Shown here in pieces: positions 36,969-45,994 of a stretch of DNA of 64,000 nt. Each line of letters begins with the position of its first letter. Positions within the stretch are counted from its first letter, which is position 1. The translations under genes were made by a program, and so were the position numbers. The notes beneath the pieces were generated by a model, which worked only from the letters and a program-made list of their open reading frames with translations, ran no database searches and had not been told where the DNA came from. The stretch spans positions 186,001 to 250,000 of the forward strand of contig JAMLIV010000001.1 in the NCBI GenBank assembly GCA_023954075.1. Reading direction: 5' to 3'. This DNA comes from Lysobacteraceae bacterium. Its GTDB lineage: Bacteria; Pseudomonadota; Gammaproteobacteria; Xanthomonadales; Xanthomonadaceae.

Positions 36969-37495
36969 AGGTCGTCCCCGCTGACCAGCTGCTTTTCCAT
37001 GCGATCGCCGATCGAGGCCGCCAGGTCGATGGCCTCATTGAGCGTGTCGGCGTCGGCATCGGCGGGGATCTTCAGCACCAGCACCGCGTTTCCCTCGGAC
37101 CGCGCCCAGGCACCCAGGATCAGGTCGAAGTTTTCGGACAGGAGCCGGTTGGCGACGGTTGCCGGAATGCGGCGCTCATCGGAGCGGTAGCCGTAGGTCC
37201 AGACCTCGCGGATGCGCTGCTCGCCGGTTTCGTGCACCACGCTGCGGACCCAGACGATCTGGGTCCGGTCATCACCCAGATCGACGAGGATGCGGTAGTC
37301 CCCGTCGTCATCGATGGTGAACGGCGTGCCGTGGGCCTTCAGCAGCGGACCGATGCGAGGGTCCGGTACGGCCGGAGTCGCGCTCGATTCCGCGGCGGCG
37401 GACCCGATGTCGGCATTGCTGGTGCCGTGCGCAACAAGCGGCAGGCAACAGGCCACAAGCAGGGTGGCAAGACCCGAATGGATGAAGTGCGGCAT
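36965..37495 (-). CDS. Exported hypothetical protein
   Basis: A 176-residue protein that I do not recognise. It has a short signal peptide (FIHSGLATLLVACCLPLVAHG), a linker rich in Ser/Ala/Pro, and an alpha/beta domain of about 125 residues (IDDDGDYRILVDLGDDRTQIVWVRSVV...LSENFDLILGAWARSEGNAVLVLKIPADADADTL). That domain has the look of a YbjN/type III chaperone-like fold. The acidic C-terminus overlaps the NUDIX gene start. A periplasmic accessory role is possible; nothing more can be said. Confidence 0.7.
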
Positions 37496-37572
37496 GGCGT
37501 TGGCTTGTGCAGGGTGGGGAACGGATTGTCCGTCCTGCGCCGGGAAAACGCCACGTTCGGCAGCGCAGCGCC

Positions 37573-39651
37573 CTACTGGTTGAAGTCGAAGCTCATGTCG
37601 TGTTCGGGCGGGGCGAGGAAGTTGCCGTACACGTACTGCACGTTGCTGGTGAACAGGACCGTCATGCTGCCGGCGTCCTGCGCGCCTTCGGCGATGGTCT
37701 TGCGGCCCAGCTCGGCGGCGCGGTCGGTGATCTCGCGCACCTTGGCCTGGCTTTCCGGATTGCGGGCCAGATCCTCGATCAGGCTGTGGTCGATGCCCAG
37801 GTAGTCGGCCGGGACGTGGCTGAGCAGTTGGAACGAATTGAGGCCCAGGCCGAACTGTTCCAGACACATGCCGCAGCCGAGCCTGGACAGCGAAGCGTGC
37901 AGTTCCTGGACCGCCTTGAGGTTGGTGAAGGCCTTGGACTCGGGCAGGCTGATCACCAGGTTTTCGGGCGGCACATTGGCCTGCTTGAGGTTGGCGGCGA
38001 TCCACGCCGCCAGCTTGGGGTCCTGCAGGCTTTCCACCGTGACCTTCACGAACAGCCGCGTGTTGCGCCCGCTGCGGTGCCGCTGCGCGATCGCGGCGAT
38101 CGCGCGCTGGATCACCCAGCGATCGATGCGCGCCATCATGCCGTGTTCCTCGGCGATGCCCATGAAGACGCCGGGCGTCACGATGTCGCCGTTGGGGCCG
38201 GTCAGGCGCAGCAGCACCTGGAAGGTTTCCTCGGGCTCGCCGGTGAGGTGGATGATGGGCTGGAAGAACAGCACGAAACCCTCGCCCTTGAGCGCGGACT
38301 CCATATGCGCCACCCACTGCGCGATGCGCTCCTCTTCGGCGCGGTCGCGCGCTGCGGGATCGAAGATGAGGGCGCGATTGCCGCCTTCGGCCTGTGCCGA
38401 CTGGATCTGGCTGACCACCTTGTTGAGCACCTGCTGGGCGCTGGCGATCTTCTGGCCGATCTGGACGCCGCCGATGCTGAGCGTGGCGTTGAGCGAATGA
38501 TCGCCGACTTCAAGAATGGCGTTTTCGAATGATTTGCACAGCACCTTGGCCAGATCGCGCGTCTGGTTGTGGTTGGAGCCGCGCAGCAGCACGGCGATGC
38601 CGTGCTCGGTGAAGCGCGCGGTAATGGCGTTTTCCGGGAGCTGTCGCGCGATACGCTCGGCGGTGGCTTTGAGCAGCGCGTCGGCGTTGGCCACGCCGAC
38701 CGCGTTCATCAAGGTGGCGTAGTTGTCCAGCTCCATCAGCAGCAGGGCCTGATCCGATGCGCCCTCGGCCGCGGCTGAAATCGCCACGTCAAGTTCACCA
38801 AGGAAATGCTGGCGGTTGTAGAGGCCGGTGATCTGGTCGCGCTGGCGCAGGGCGTCCAGTTCCTTGACCATCTCCGCATCCATGAGCTGCGGACGCATCA
38901 CGATCTGGATGCAGGGCTCGCCCTCGTAGCTGGCCTGGGCGAACTCCATCAGCGCGTCGAAGGTTTCGCCGTCGGCGCGGCGCGCCTTCAGCTCCAGGTT
39001 CTTCGGCGGCGGCTCGCCGCGGCTCAGGTCCTTGAGCAGCTGCTTGAACTGGTCCGCGTTTTCGGGCCCGACCATGTCCAGCAGCGGCAGGCCCTCGATC
39101 TCCTCGAAGCTCTCGTAGCCGAACATCTCCAGATAAGCCTGGTTGGCGCGGATGTGCATGCCCTCGTGCACATAGGCGATCGGATCGCGCGAGGAGGCGA
39201 TGAGGGCGTCGCAGCGGCGCTCGGTTTCGCGCAGCGAGGCCTCCAGCCGACGCACCAGGCGGCGGCGCTCGGAGATGCGCGCTTCGCGCCCGACCACGAA
39301 CTGCAGGAACTTCGCCCGTCCGCGTAGCGCGAATCCCCGCGCGCCCGAGGCCAGAACCTCGCTCACGCTGGCCTCGTCGAGCTGGTCGAGCAGCGCGATC
39401 ACCACCACGTCCTTGCCGCTGGCCTGCGCCGCTTCGGCCACGGCCTTGAAGGGGATCGTCCTGGCCGCGTAGCTGGCCAGGATGATCTCGCCGCTGGCGT
39501 TGGTCAGGGCAGCCTCCAGCTCGGCCAGCGTCTCGGGACGACTCGGACGAACCGGGATGCCGCCGTTGCGCAGCAGGCTGATGCTCTGCTCGGCGTCGTC
39601 GATCTTGTCGTCGACCAGCATGAGACGGATGACGGATTGCTGTTTGGACAT
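37573..39651 (-). CDS. fimX: FimX-like c-di-GMP effector (degenerate REC-PAS-GGDEF-EAL protein)
   Basis: A 692-residue protein with the FimX layout: a receiver-like domain (about 1-125), PAS (about 140-255), GGDEF (about 275-430) and EAL (about 440-690). FimX of Pseudomonas is 691 residues. Both catalytic signatures are lost. The GGDEF site reads FTEHG (ARFTEHGIAVLL) and the EAL site reads QVLLRL, so it should be a c-di-GMP receptor, not an enzyme. FimX controls type IV pilus assembly and twitching via PilZ. The start MSKQQSVIRLMLVDD at 39651 removes an unsupported upstream extension. Confidence 0.87.
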   Translation of the reverse strand: MSKQQSVIRLMLVDDKIDDAEQSISLLRNGGIPVRPSRPETLAELEAALTNASGEIILASYAARTIPFKAVAEAAQASGKDVVVIALLDQLDEASVSEVLASGARGFALRGRAKFLQFVVGREARISERRRLVRRLEASLRETERRCDALIASSRDPIAYVHEGMHIRANQAYLEMFGYESFEEIEGLPLLDMVGPENADQFKQLLKDLSRGEPPPKNLELKARRADGETFDALMEFAQASYEGEPCIQIVMRPQLMDAEMVKELDALRQRDQITGLYNRQHFLGELDVAISAAAEGASDQALLLMELDNYATLMNAVGVANADALLKATAERIARQLPENAITARFTEHGIAVLLRGSNHNQTRDLAKVLCKSFENAILEVGDHSLNATLSIGGVQIGQKIASAQQVLNKVVSQIQSAQAEGGNRALIFDPAARDRAEEERIAQWVAHMESALKGEGFVLFFQPIIHLTGEPEETFQVLLRLTGPNGDIVTPGVFMGIAEEHGMMARIDRWVIQRAIAAIAQRHRSGRNTRLFVKVTVESLQDPKLAAWIAANLKQANVPPENLVISLPESKAFTNLKAVQELHASLSRLGCGMCLEQFGLGLNSFQLLSHVPADYLGIDHSLIEDLARNPESQAKVREITDRAAELGRKTIAEGAQDAGSMTVLFTSNVQYVYGNFLAPPEHDMSFDFNQ

Positions 39652-39718
39652 GGGTTGGGGCAGTGGAGTTTCGTCGGGTGTTTTTACACGCTTGTCGGAT
39701 AATGTCCAGCACTGGAGG

Positions 39719-40732
39719 TCATGAAGTGCCGAAAAGCGGCAGCTTTGCAGGCGCGCCTTGCACTTCCCGGACCAGTCGCGGCAGGAGGTAGCCCGGCAGG
39801 CGCGCGCGCAGGTCTTCGTACAGCGCAACGGCGCGGGACTCCGGAACCTCGAAGTGCGCGGTGCCGGCGACGCGGTCGAGCTGGTGGAGGTAGTAGGGCT
39901 GTACGCCGATCTCGAACAGGCGCTCGGACAGGTCCGCCAGGGCGTCCACGCTGTCGTTGACCCCGCGCAGCAGCACCGACTGGTTGTAGAGCCGCACCGG
40001 GCGGCTGGCCAGCGCCGCGCAGGCCGCTGCCACCGACGGGTCGATTTCCTGCGCGTGGTTGGCGTGGATGACCATCACCACCGGCCAGGGCAGGGCGGCC
40101 AGCCAGTCGAGCAGGGCGTCGTCCACCCGCGCCGGCAGCACCACCGGCAGGCGCGAATGGATGCGCAGGCGCTTCAGGTGCGGGGCAGCGCGCAGAGCGG
40201 CGGTGAGTTCGGCCAGCTTGGCGGTGGACAGGGCGAGCGGATCGCCACCGCTCAGCAGCACTTCGTGGATGTCGGGGCTTGCCAGCAGGTGGGCGACGGC
40301 CTCGCGCCAGCCGTTCGCGGCGGCGGTTTCCTCGGCGTAGGGGAAGTGGCGTCGGAAGCAGTAGCGGCAGTTCACCGCGCAGCTGCCGGTGGCGATCAGC
40401 AGCGCGCGGCCTTCGTACTTGTGCAGCAGGCCGCGGGTCTCGCGCGCCGCCAGATCGCCGACCGCATCGATCCCGAATCCGGGGGCGCAGCGGGTTTCCT
40501 CGTCCAGCGGCAGCACCTGGCGTAGCAGCGGATCGTCCGGGTCGCCGTGGCGCATGCGCGCCACGAAGGCGCGCGGCACCCGCAGCGGAAAGCCGGCGGC
40601 GTCGGCCGGCACGCGGTCGGCCAGATGCGTCAGCCCCAGCAGGGCGAGCAGTTCGTGCGGTCGGGTGATGGCGTCCCGGTACTGCCTGCGCCAGTCCGAC
40701 GGCTGCGCGGCGCGGGGTGTTGCAGGTATCAT
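39719..40732 (-). CDS. epmB: EF-P beta-lysylation protein EpmB (lysine 2,3-aminomutase family)
   Basis: A 337-residue radical SAM enzyme that converts alpha-lysine to (R)-beta-lysine for EF-P modification. The cluster-binding CX3CX2C is in [17 protein letters not shown] near residue 120. The PLP lysine region lies near the C-terminus, and [10 protein letters not shown] and VMVIHANH are typical of the family. It is divergent from efp with 79 bp between the starts. The ligase EpmA is not in the window. Confidence 0.95.
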   Translation of the reverse strand: MIPATPRAAQPSDWRRQYRDAITRPHELLALLGLTHLADRVPADAAGFPLRVPRAFVARMRHGDPDDPLLRQVLPLDEETRCAPGFGIDAVGDLAARETRGLLHKYEGRALLIATGSCAVNCRYCFRRHFPYAEETAAANGWREAVAHLLASPDIHEVLLSGGDPLALSTAKLAELTAALRAAPHLKRLRIHSRLPVVLPARVDDALLDWLAALPWPVVMVIHANHAQEIDPSVAAACAALASRPVRLYNQSVLLRGVNDSVDALADLSERLFEIGVQPYYLHQLDRVAGTAHFEVPESRAVALYEDLRARLPGYLLPRLVREVQGAPAKLPLFGTS

Positions 40733-40811
40733 GGCGTGCTCGGTCGGCGCTGTGCCGACTTTTCCTTGCCACCATTGTAGCCGCGCGAGCGGCAGGAACC
40801 GGAGTCCGCCT

Positions 40812-41378
40812 ATGGCCACCCTCGGCATGAACGACGTCAAGAACGGCATGAAGATCATCGTGGACGGACATCCGTGCGTGATCGTGGATACCGACTTCAT
40901 CAAGCCTGGCAAGGGCCAGGCCTTCACCCGCGTGAAGTACCGCAACATCCGGTCCGGCCGCGTGGGCGAAGTGACGATGAAGTCCACCGATTCGGTGGAA
41001 ACCGCCGACGTGGTCGATACCGACATGCAGTACCTCTTCAACGACGGCGAGTTCTGGCACTTCATGCAGCCGGACACCTTCGAGCAGCACACCGCCGATG
41101 CCAACGCCATGGGCGAAACCGGGCAGTGGCTCAAGGGCGAGGAAGAGTGCGTGGTGACGCTCTGGAACGGCGTGCCGATCGCCGTGTCCGCGCCCAACTT
41201 CGTCGAGCTCAGGATCGTGGAGACCGATCCGGGCCTGCGCGGCGACACCTCCGGCGGCGGCGGCAAGCCGGCCAAGCTGGAAACCGGTGCCGTGGTGCGG
41301 GTGCCGCTGTTCGTGGGCCAGGAGGAAGTCATCCGCGTCGATACCCGCACCGGCGAATACGTCAGCCGGGTGAAGTGA
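40812..41378 (+). CDS. efp: Elongation factor P
   Basis: A 188-residue translation factor that rescues ribosomes stalled at polyproline. Domain I carries the modified lysine K34 in IKPGKGQAF, which is the type served by EpmA/EpmB. OB domains II and III follow, ending [19 protein letters not shown] lies seven bases before ATG 40812. It is divergent from epmB, its modifying enzyme, which explains the pairing. Confidence 0.97.
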   Translation: MATLGMNDVKNGMKIIVDGHPCVIVDTDFIKPGKGQAFTRVKYRNIRSGRVGEVTMKSTDSVETADVVDTDMQYLFNDGEFWHFMQPDTFEQHTADANAMGETGQWLKGEEECVVTLWNGVPIAVSAPNFVELRIVETDPGLRGDTSGGGGKPAKLETGAVVRVPLFVGQEEVIRVDTRTGEYVSRVK

Positions 41379-41441
41379 CGCGGGAATGAGGATCAACGGT
41401 TTGCGGTGCTGCGCCGGGCGCGCGGCAAGGCGCGGTTGCTG

Positions 41442-42776
41442 ATGGATTCGCATCCCTGCGACCTGGTGATCGAAGCCGGCTGGGTGATTCCGGTCGAGCC
41501 GCACGGCGTGGCGCTCGAAAGCCATGCGGTGGCGGTGGACGACGGACGCATCCTTGCCGTGCTCCCGATTGCCGAGGCGCGGGCGCGCTACGCCCCGCGC
41601 GAACGCGTCGAACTGCCCGACAGTGCCCTGCTGCCGGGCTTCGTCAACGCCCACACCCACAATCCGATGACGCTGCTGCGCGGGGTCGCCGACGACCTGC
41701 CGCTGATGCAGTGGCTCACCGGCCACATCTGGCCGATCGAGGCCGCCGTGCTCGGCCCGCGCTTTTGCGCCGACGGTGCGGAACTGGCGGTGGTCGAAAT
41801 GCTGCGCGGCGGCACCACCTGCTGCAACGAGAACTACTTTTTCCCCGATGCGATCGGCGCGGTCTACGCCCGCCTGGGTTTCCGCTGTCGTCTCGGCCTG
41901 CCCGTGATCGAGTTCCCCACGCCCTGGGCGCGCACCCGCGACGAGTATTTCGACAAGGCGCAAGAGGTGCACGACGGGTTCATCGGGCATGCGCGCGTGT
42001 CGACCGCCTTTGCGCCGCACGCGCCCTACACCGTGAGCGATGCCGGCTTCGAGCGCATCCGGATGCTCTCGGACCAGCTCGATCTCCCGGTGCACTGCCA
42101 TGTCCACGAGACCGCGCAGGAAGTGGAGGACTCGCTCAGGGAGCACGGCCAGCGTCCGCTCGCGCGCCTGCAGCGGCTGGGCCTGGTGAATCGGCACCTG
42201 ATCGCGGTGCATATGACCCAGCTCACCGAGGCGGAAATCGCGCTGTGCGCCGAGCAGGGCGTTTCGGTGGTGCATTGCCCCGAGTCCAACCTCAAGCTGG
42301 CCTCGGGGTTTTCGCCGGTCGAAGCGCTGCGCCGCGCCGGCGTCAATCTGGCGCTGGGGACCGACGGCTGCGCCAGCAACAACGACCTGGACATGATCGG
42401 GGAGATGCGCACGGCGGCGCTGCTCGCCAAAGCGGTGGCGCAGGATGCCGCCGCGCTCGATGCCGCCTCGGTGCTGCGCATGGCCACGCTGGATGCGGCG
42501 CGTGCGCTGGACCTCGATACCCGGATCGGTTCGATCGAGCCGGGAAAACAGGCGGATCTTGCCGCGATCCGACTGGACGATCCGGAAACCCAGCCGCTCT
42601 ACGATCCGATCGCACAAGTGGTGTACGCCGCAGGCCGCCATCAGGTGCACTGGGTGTGGATCGACGGTGAGGCCCGGCTGCGCGAGCGCGGGCTGGTGGG
42701 CATGGATGTGGCGGGAGTCCTCGCCCGCGCGCGCGAGTGGCGCGAGCGCATCGCGCGCCTGCCGCGGGCGAGCTGA
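41442..42776 (+). CDS. mtaD: TRZ/ATZ-family amidohydrolase, MTA/SAH deaminase-like
   Basis: A 444-residue amidohydrolase related to 5-methylthioadenosine/S-adenosylhomocysteine deaminase. Metal ligands are NAHTHNPMTLLRG near residue 65, HCHVHETAQE near 215, the VAVHMTQL histidine near 245, and GTDGCASNNDLDM near 307. The start is set at ATG 41442; a GTG at 41406 would add 12 basic residues, and no Shine-Dalgarno is decisive. In related genomes this gene precedes ubiG and gph; here gph follows directly and ubiG is missing. Confidence 0.88.
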   Translation: MDSHPCDLVIEAGWVIPVEPHGVALESHAVAVDDGRILAVLPIAEARARYAPRERVELPDSALLPGFVNAHTHNPMTLLRGVADDLPLMQWLTGHIWPIEAAVLGPRFCADGAELAVVEMLRGGTTCCNENYFFPDAIGAVYARLGFRCRLGLPVIEFPTPWARTRDEYFDKAQEVHDGFIGHARVSTAFAPHAPYTVSDAGFERIRMLSDQLDLPVHCHVHETAQEVEDSLREHGQRPLARLQRLGLVNRHLIAVHMTQLTEAEIALCAEQGVSVVHCPESNLKLASGFSPVEALRRAGVNLALGTDGCASNNDLDMIGEMRTAALLAKAVAQDAAALDAASVLRMATLDAARALDLDTRIGSIEPGKQADLAAIRLDDPETQPLYDPIAQVVYAAGRHQVHWVWIDGEARLRERGLVGMDVAGVLARAREWRERIARLPRAS

Positions 42777-42830
42777 GCCGGCCGCGATGTGTTCGCTGAC
42801 ACGGGCCTGCGGGCTGGCGCAGACGGCACC

Positions 42831-43508
42831 ATGACGAGGATCGCGCCGCTCGTGCTGTTCGATCTCGACGGGACCCTGGTCGATTCGGTCGGCGACCTGA
42901 CCACCGCGCTCAATGACGTGCGCGCCCGCTTCAGCCTGGCACCGGTGGCGCATGCGCAGGTGCGCACCGCCATTTCCTCCGGTGCCCGCGCCATCCTGGG
43001 ACAGGGGCTGCCGGAGCTTTCCGAGGCCGAGCGCGAGGCGCAGCGCGACGTGTTCCTGGCCTTCTATCGCGAACGGATCGGCGAGAGCGATCGCCTGTTT
43101 CCGGGCATCGCCGCGGTGCTGGCCGCCATCGACGAGGCCGGTTCGCGCTGGGGCGTGGTCACCAACAAGCGCGAGGATCTGGCGCGCCGCGTCGTGGAGC
43201 GGCTCGATCTGGGCGCGCGCTGCGCGATCCTCATTGGCGGCGATACCCTGGCGCGCAGCAAGCCCGATCCGCTGCCGGTCGTCACCGCCTGCCAGCGCCT
43301 CGGCGTGGCCTGCGACCGGTCCGTCTTCATCGGCGACGACCGGCGCGACATCGAGGCCGGACGCAGCGCCGGAACGCGAACCCTGGCGGTGCGCTGGGGC
43401 TTCCACGCCGCTGTCGACGACCCGGCCGGCTGGGGCGCGGATGCGGTGGTCGACGAGCCCATTCACCTGCTGGGCGCAGGCGTGCTGTCCGCGGCCGCAA
43501 TCCGATGA
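42831..43508 (+). CDS. gph: Phosphoglycolate phosphatase (HAD family)
   Basis: A 225-residue HAD hydrolase. Motif I is FDLDGTLVDSV near residue 9, motif II VVTNKRE near 108, and motif III/IV RSKPDP with FIGDDRRDIEAGRSAG. It dephosphorylates 2-phosphoglycolate formed during DNA 3'-end repair. The start at ATG 42831 is preferred to 42789 because homologues begin close to motif I. The stop overlaps the next gene by four bases. Confidence 0.88.
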   Translation: MTRIAPLVLFDLDGTLVDSVGDLTTALNDVRARFSLAPVAHAQVRTAISSGARAILGQGLPELSEAEREAQRDVFLAFYRERIGESDRLFPGIAAVLAAIDEAGSRWGVVTNKREDLARRVVERLDLGARCAILIGGDTLARSKPDPLPVVTACQRLGVACDRSVFIGDDRRDIEAGRSAGTRTLAVRWGFHAAVDDPAGWGADAVVDEPIHLLGAGVLSAAAIR

Positions 43509-44311
43509 CGCCCGAGCCAGCCGCCTTGGGCGAAGACAGCCGCAGCCACATCGCCAAGTGGCTCGCGCGCGAGCCGGAAATGGAAACCGCGCTGCTGTTT
43601 GCCGCCTCGGGACGTCCGCTGGCCGCGCTCTGGGGTGCGGTGCTGGACGCCTGGCTGGAGGCCTGCTTCATGCCAAGCGATGCGGGCGTCGCGCGGGTCA
43701 AGCTGGCGTGGTGGGGCGAGGCTCTGGGCCAGACCTCCGCCGAGTCGGCTCACCCGCTGGTGCGGGCCTTCGCTCTCGCCGGCGGCGAGGCGGTGCCCGC
43801 CACACTTTGGGCCGATGCGGCGCATTCGGCGCTGGAACTGGTATCGCGGGAGGCGCACCCAACGGATTTTCCTGCCCTCATCGGCAGCCGCATGGCCCTG
43901 GGGCGTGCCCTGGCGGCGGTGGAATCCGCGCTGTGGCCGGACAGTGGCGCGGGCGATGCGGGGGCGGTGGCGCGCTCGCTGGTCGTGTGGCAGTGGCGCC
44001 AGCACCGGCGCGAGCGCGATCCGCGCCCGGGCTGGCTGCCGCTGCAGCTGCTGGCGCGTCACAGCCTGCGCGCGCAGGACGTGTACGCGAATCCGGCCGA
44101 TCCCGCCGTCGCGCCGCTTCTGGCCGACATGGCCGAGGCGCTGCTGGGCTGTCCCTGTGCGCCGGTCGGGCCGCGCCTGCGGCGGGCGCGCACCCGCCTT
44201 GATACCCTCGCGCTGCGGCGGCTGCGTCGCGGTCACCCGCAGCCATTCGCCGGTTCGGGCCTGGGCATCCTCTGGCAAAGCTGGTGCGCGTCGCGCGGTG
44301 TGGCAGGCTGA
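43505..44311 (+). CDS. Degenerate squalene/phytoene synthase-like protein
   Basis: A 268-residue all-alpha protein. ARVKLAWWGEAL near residue 64 matches the RLQWWRDEL helix of squalene/phytoene synthases, and PLVRAFALAG and the FPALIGSRM region follow the same fold. The DxxxD prenyl-diphosphate motifs of the active enzymes are not recognisable, so it is probably not a classical synthase (compare NDUFAF6-type proteins). It is translationally coupled to gph (ATGA). Function is unknown. Confidence 0.65.
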   Translation: MTPEPAALGEDSRSHIAKWLAREPEMETALLFAASGRPLAALWGAVLDAWLEACFMPSDAGVARVKLAWWGEALGQTSAESAHPLVRAFALAGGEAVPATLWADAAHSALELVSREAHPTDFPALIGSRMALGRALAAVESALWPDSGAGDAGAVARSLVVWQWRQHRRERDPRPGWLPLQLLARHSLRAQDVYANPADPAVAPLLADMAEALLGCPCAPVGPRLRRARTRLDTLALRRLRRGHPQPFAGSGLGILWQSWCASRGVAG

Positions 44312-44446
44312 TTCCAGCGCCGGCGCGGGTGGCGTGAATGGAACGCAGCATCCCATCATCATGCCGCCCGATTCATGCCTCCTTCCGCGCCCTTGTCCGA
44401 TCATTGCCGGCCTGTCTTGATGCCAAACCCTCCTCGCACCGATCCC

Positions 44447-45406
44447 ATGACCGATCTTCCGTCTCCCGACTCCTTCACCGATCCGCTGGCCGACGAGGTG
44501 GCGCGGATGCCCGCCGCGCGACTGGCCCCGCTGGATCGCGTCGGCATGCGCGGCATCGAAATGCCGGTGCGCGTGCTGCTGGACGACGGCCCTGCGCTGC
44601 TGCCGGCGCGCGTCGAGGTGGCGGTCGATCTGCGTGATCCTGCGGCGCGCGGCATCCACATGTCGCGGCTCTATCGCCTGTGCGATGCGCACGTTTCCGC
44701 CGCCGAGCCGCTGGATCGCAGCCGGCTGCGCGCGCTGCTGGAGGCGCTTCTGGCCTCGCACGCCGGGCTTTCCCAGGGTGCCTGGCTGGGCATCGCCTTC
44801 GAGCTTCCGCTGCGGCGCGTTGCGCTGCTGAGCGGACTGTCAGGCTGGCGCCAGTACCCGGTAAGGATTGCCGCATCGCTGGAGCAGGGGCGCTGGCGCT
44901 GCGAGCTGGGCGTCGATGTCCTTTATTCGAGTACCTGCCCGGGCTCCGCGGCGATGGCGCGGCAGGTGGTCGCGCAGCGGTTTTCCGGGCGCTTCGGCGG
45001 CGGCGCGGTGGATGCGGCGGCGGTGGCGCGCTGGCTGGAATCGCCCGACGGCGGTGCCGCAACGCCGCACGCGCAACGCTCGCGCGCGACGCTGGACGTG
45101 AGGTTGGCCGACGGCATCGGAGAAGCGCACCTGCCGATGGCGCACCTGGTCGATCTGGCCGAGCGCGCGCTGGCCACGCCGGTGCAGGCTGCGGTCAAGC
45201 GCATGGACGAGCAGGAATTCGCGCGCCTCAACGGTGCCCACCCGATGTACTGCGAAGACGCCGCGCGCCGCCTCGCGGCGGCGCTGGATGCCGAAGCCTG
45301 GGTGGCCGATTACGCGATCGAAGCGGCGCACCTGGAAAGCCTGCACCCGCACGATGCGGTCGCGCGGGTGGTCAAGGGTGTGGCCGGCGGTTTCACGCCC
45401 GATTGA
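44447..45406 (+). CDS. folE2: GTP cyclohydrolase FolE2 (GCYH-IB)
   Basis: A 319-residue type IB GTP cyclohydrolase, making 7,8-dihydroneopterin triphosphate for folate or queuosine synthesis. Family blocks are GIEMPVRVLLDDG, the KGIHMSR-like ARGIHMSRLY near residue 72, YSSTCPGSAAMA with the metal Cys near 160, and AHPMYCEDAARRLA near 265. FolE2 can use metals other than zinc and often substitutes for FolE under zinc limitation. Several starts are possible (ATG 44420 or 44447) and no Shine-Dalgarno decides; 44447 is chosen by homologue length. Confidence 0.9.
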   Translation: MTDLPSPDSFTDPLADEVARMPAARLAPLDRVGMRGIEMPVRVLLDDGPALLPARVEVAVDLRDPAARGIHMSRLYRLCDAHVSAAEPLDRSRLRALLEALLASHAGLSQGAWLGIAFELPLRRVALLSGLSGWRQYPVRIAASLEQGRWRCELGVDVLYSSTCPGSAAMARQVVAQRFSGRFGGGAVDAAAVARWLESPDGGAATPHAQRSRATLDVRLADGIGEAHLPMAHLVDLAERALATPVQAAVKRMDEQEFARLNGAHPMYCEDAARRLAAALDAEAWVADYAIEAAHLESLHPHDAVARVVKGVAGGFTPD

Positions 45407-45419
45407 CTCCCGCCGAGAT

Positions 45420-45439
45420 GGCGCGACGATCGTCGCGCC
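45420..45439. terminator. 20-bp perfect palindrome between convergent genes
   Basis: GGCGCGACGA is followed at once by its exact reverse complement TCGTCGCGCC. It lies immediately before the slp stop and 14 bases after the folE2 stop. There is no T-run, so it is either a loop-poor terminator-like hairpin or a protein-binding site. Confidence 0.5.
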
Positions 45440-45994
45440 TCACTTGGACGGTGGTGGCGTCGGCTCCGATTTGGGCACCGGACGCACGATCACCGGCGCG
45501 CGATAGCCCCAGCCGCCGTAATAGCCCGGCCAGTACGGGTCGCTGAAGTAGATGCGCTCCTGCGCCACGCGCAGCGGCCACAGGTAGATCACCTCGGCCG
45601 CCAGGCGCGGGTAGCGGTAGTCGTACTCGCCGATGCGGCGGGTCTCGAAATCGACGATGCGCCCGGTGATGGTGACGTCGCGCTCGTTGGTGAAGATGGC
45701 CGGGTCGTAGAAGCCGCTGCGGCAGGCGATGAAGCGCCCGAGGCTGTGGTCGACGGCCTGCACCGGGCGCGCGCCGGACGACAGCTCGCGCGCGACGATC
45801 TCGAAGCAGGTTTGCTGCTCCGAAGGATCCACGCTGATGATCCGGCCGCCCCAGCGTACCGTGCCGCCAACCTGGCCGCTCAGGGCGCTCTGCTCCGGCG
45901 CGACGGCGGCGAACTCGCCTCGCAGCGGCTTGGGCGCGGTGGCGCAGCCGGCGGCGGCGACGGACAACAGGGACAGAATCAAGATGCGGTTCAT
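45440..45994 (-). CDS. slp: Slp-family outer membrane lipoprotein
   Basis: A 184-residue lipoprotein. The lipobox LSVAAAGCA puts the lipidated Cys at residue 17. The Slp domain covers most of the rest (GGTVRWGGRIISVDPSEQQTCFEIVARELSSGARP, SLGRFIACRSGFYDPAIFTNERDVTITGRI). A Tyr/Gly/Pro-rich C-terminal tail follows (WPGYYGGWGYR). The start overlaps the TgpA stop by four bases, so it is the last gene of the MoxR-DUF58-TgpA operon. E. coli Slp is a starvation- and acid-induced outer-membrane lipoprotein. Confidence 0.9.
   Translation of the reverse strand: MNRILILSLLSVAAAGCATAPKPLRGEFAAVAPEQSALSGQVGGTVRWGGRIISVDPSEQQTCFEIVARELSSGARPVQAVDHSLGRFIACRSGFYDPAIFTNERDVTITGRIVDFETRRIGEYDYRYPRLAAEVIYLWPLRVAQERIYFSDPYWPGYYGGWGYRAPVIVRPVPKSEPTPPPSK

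Noticed and set aside
39684-43466. 1260-residue open frame on the minus strand across epmB, efp, mtaD and gph
   Set aside because: It lies antisense to four clearly conserved genes, has His/Arg/Ala-rich composition and no domain. It is a typical high-GC shadow frame.
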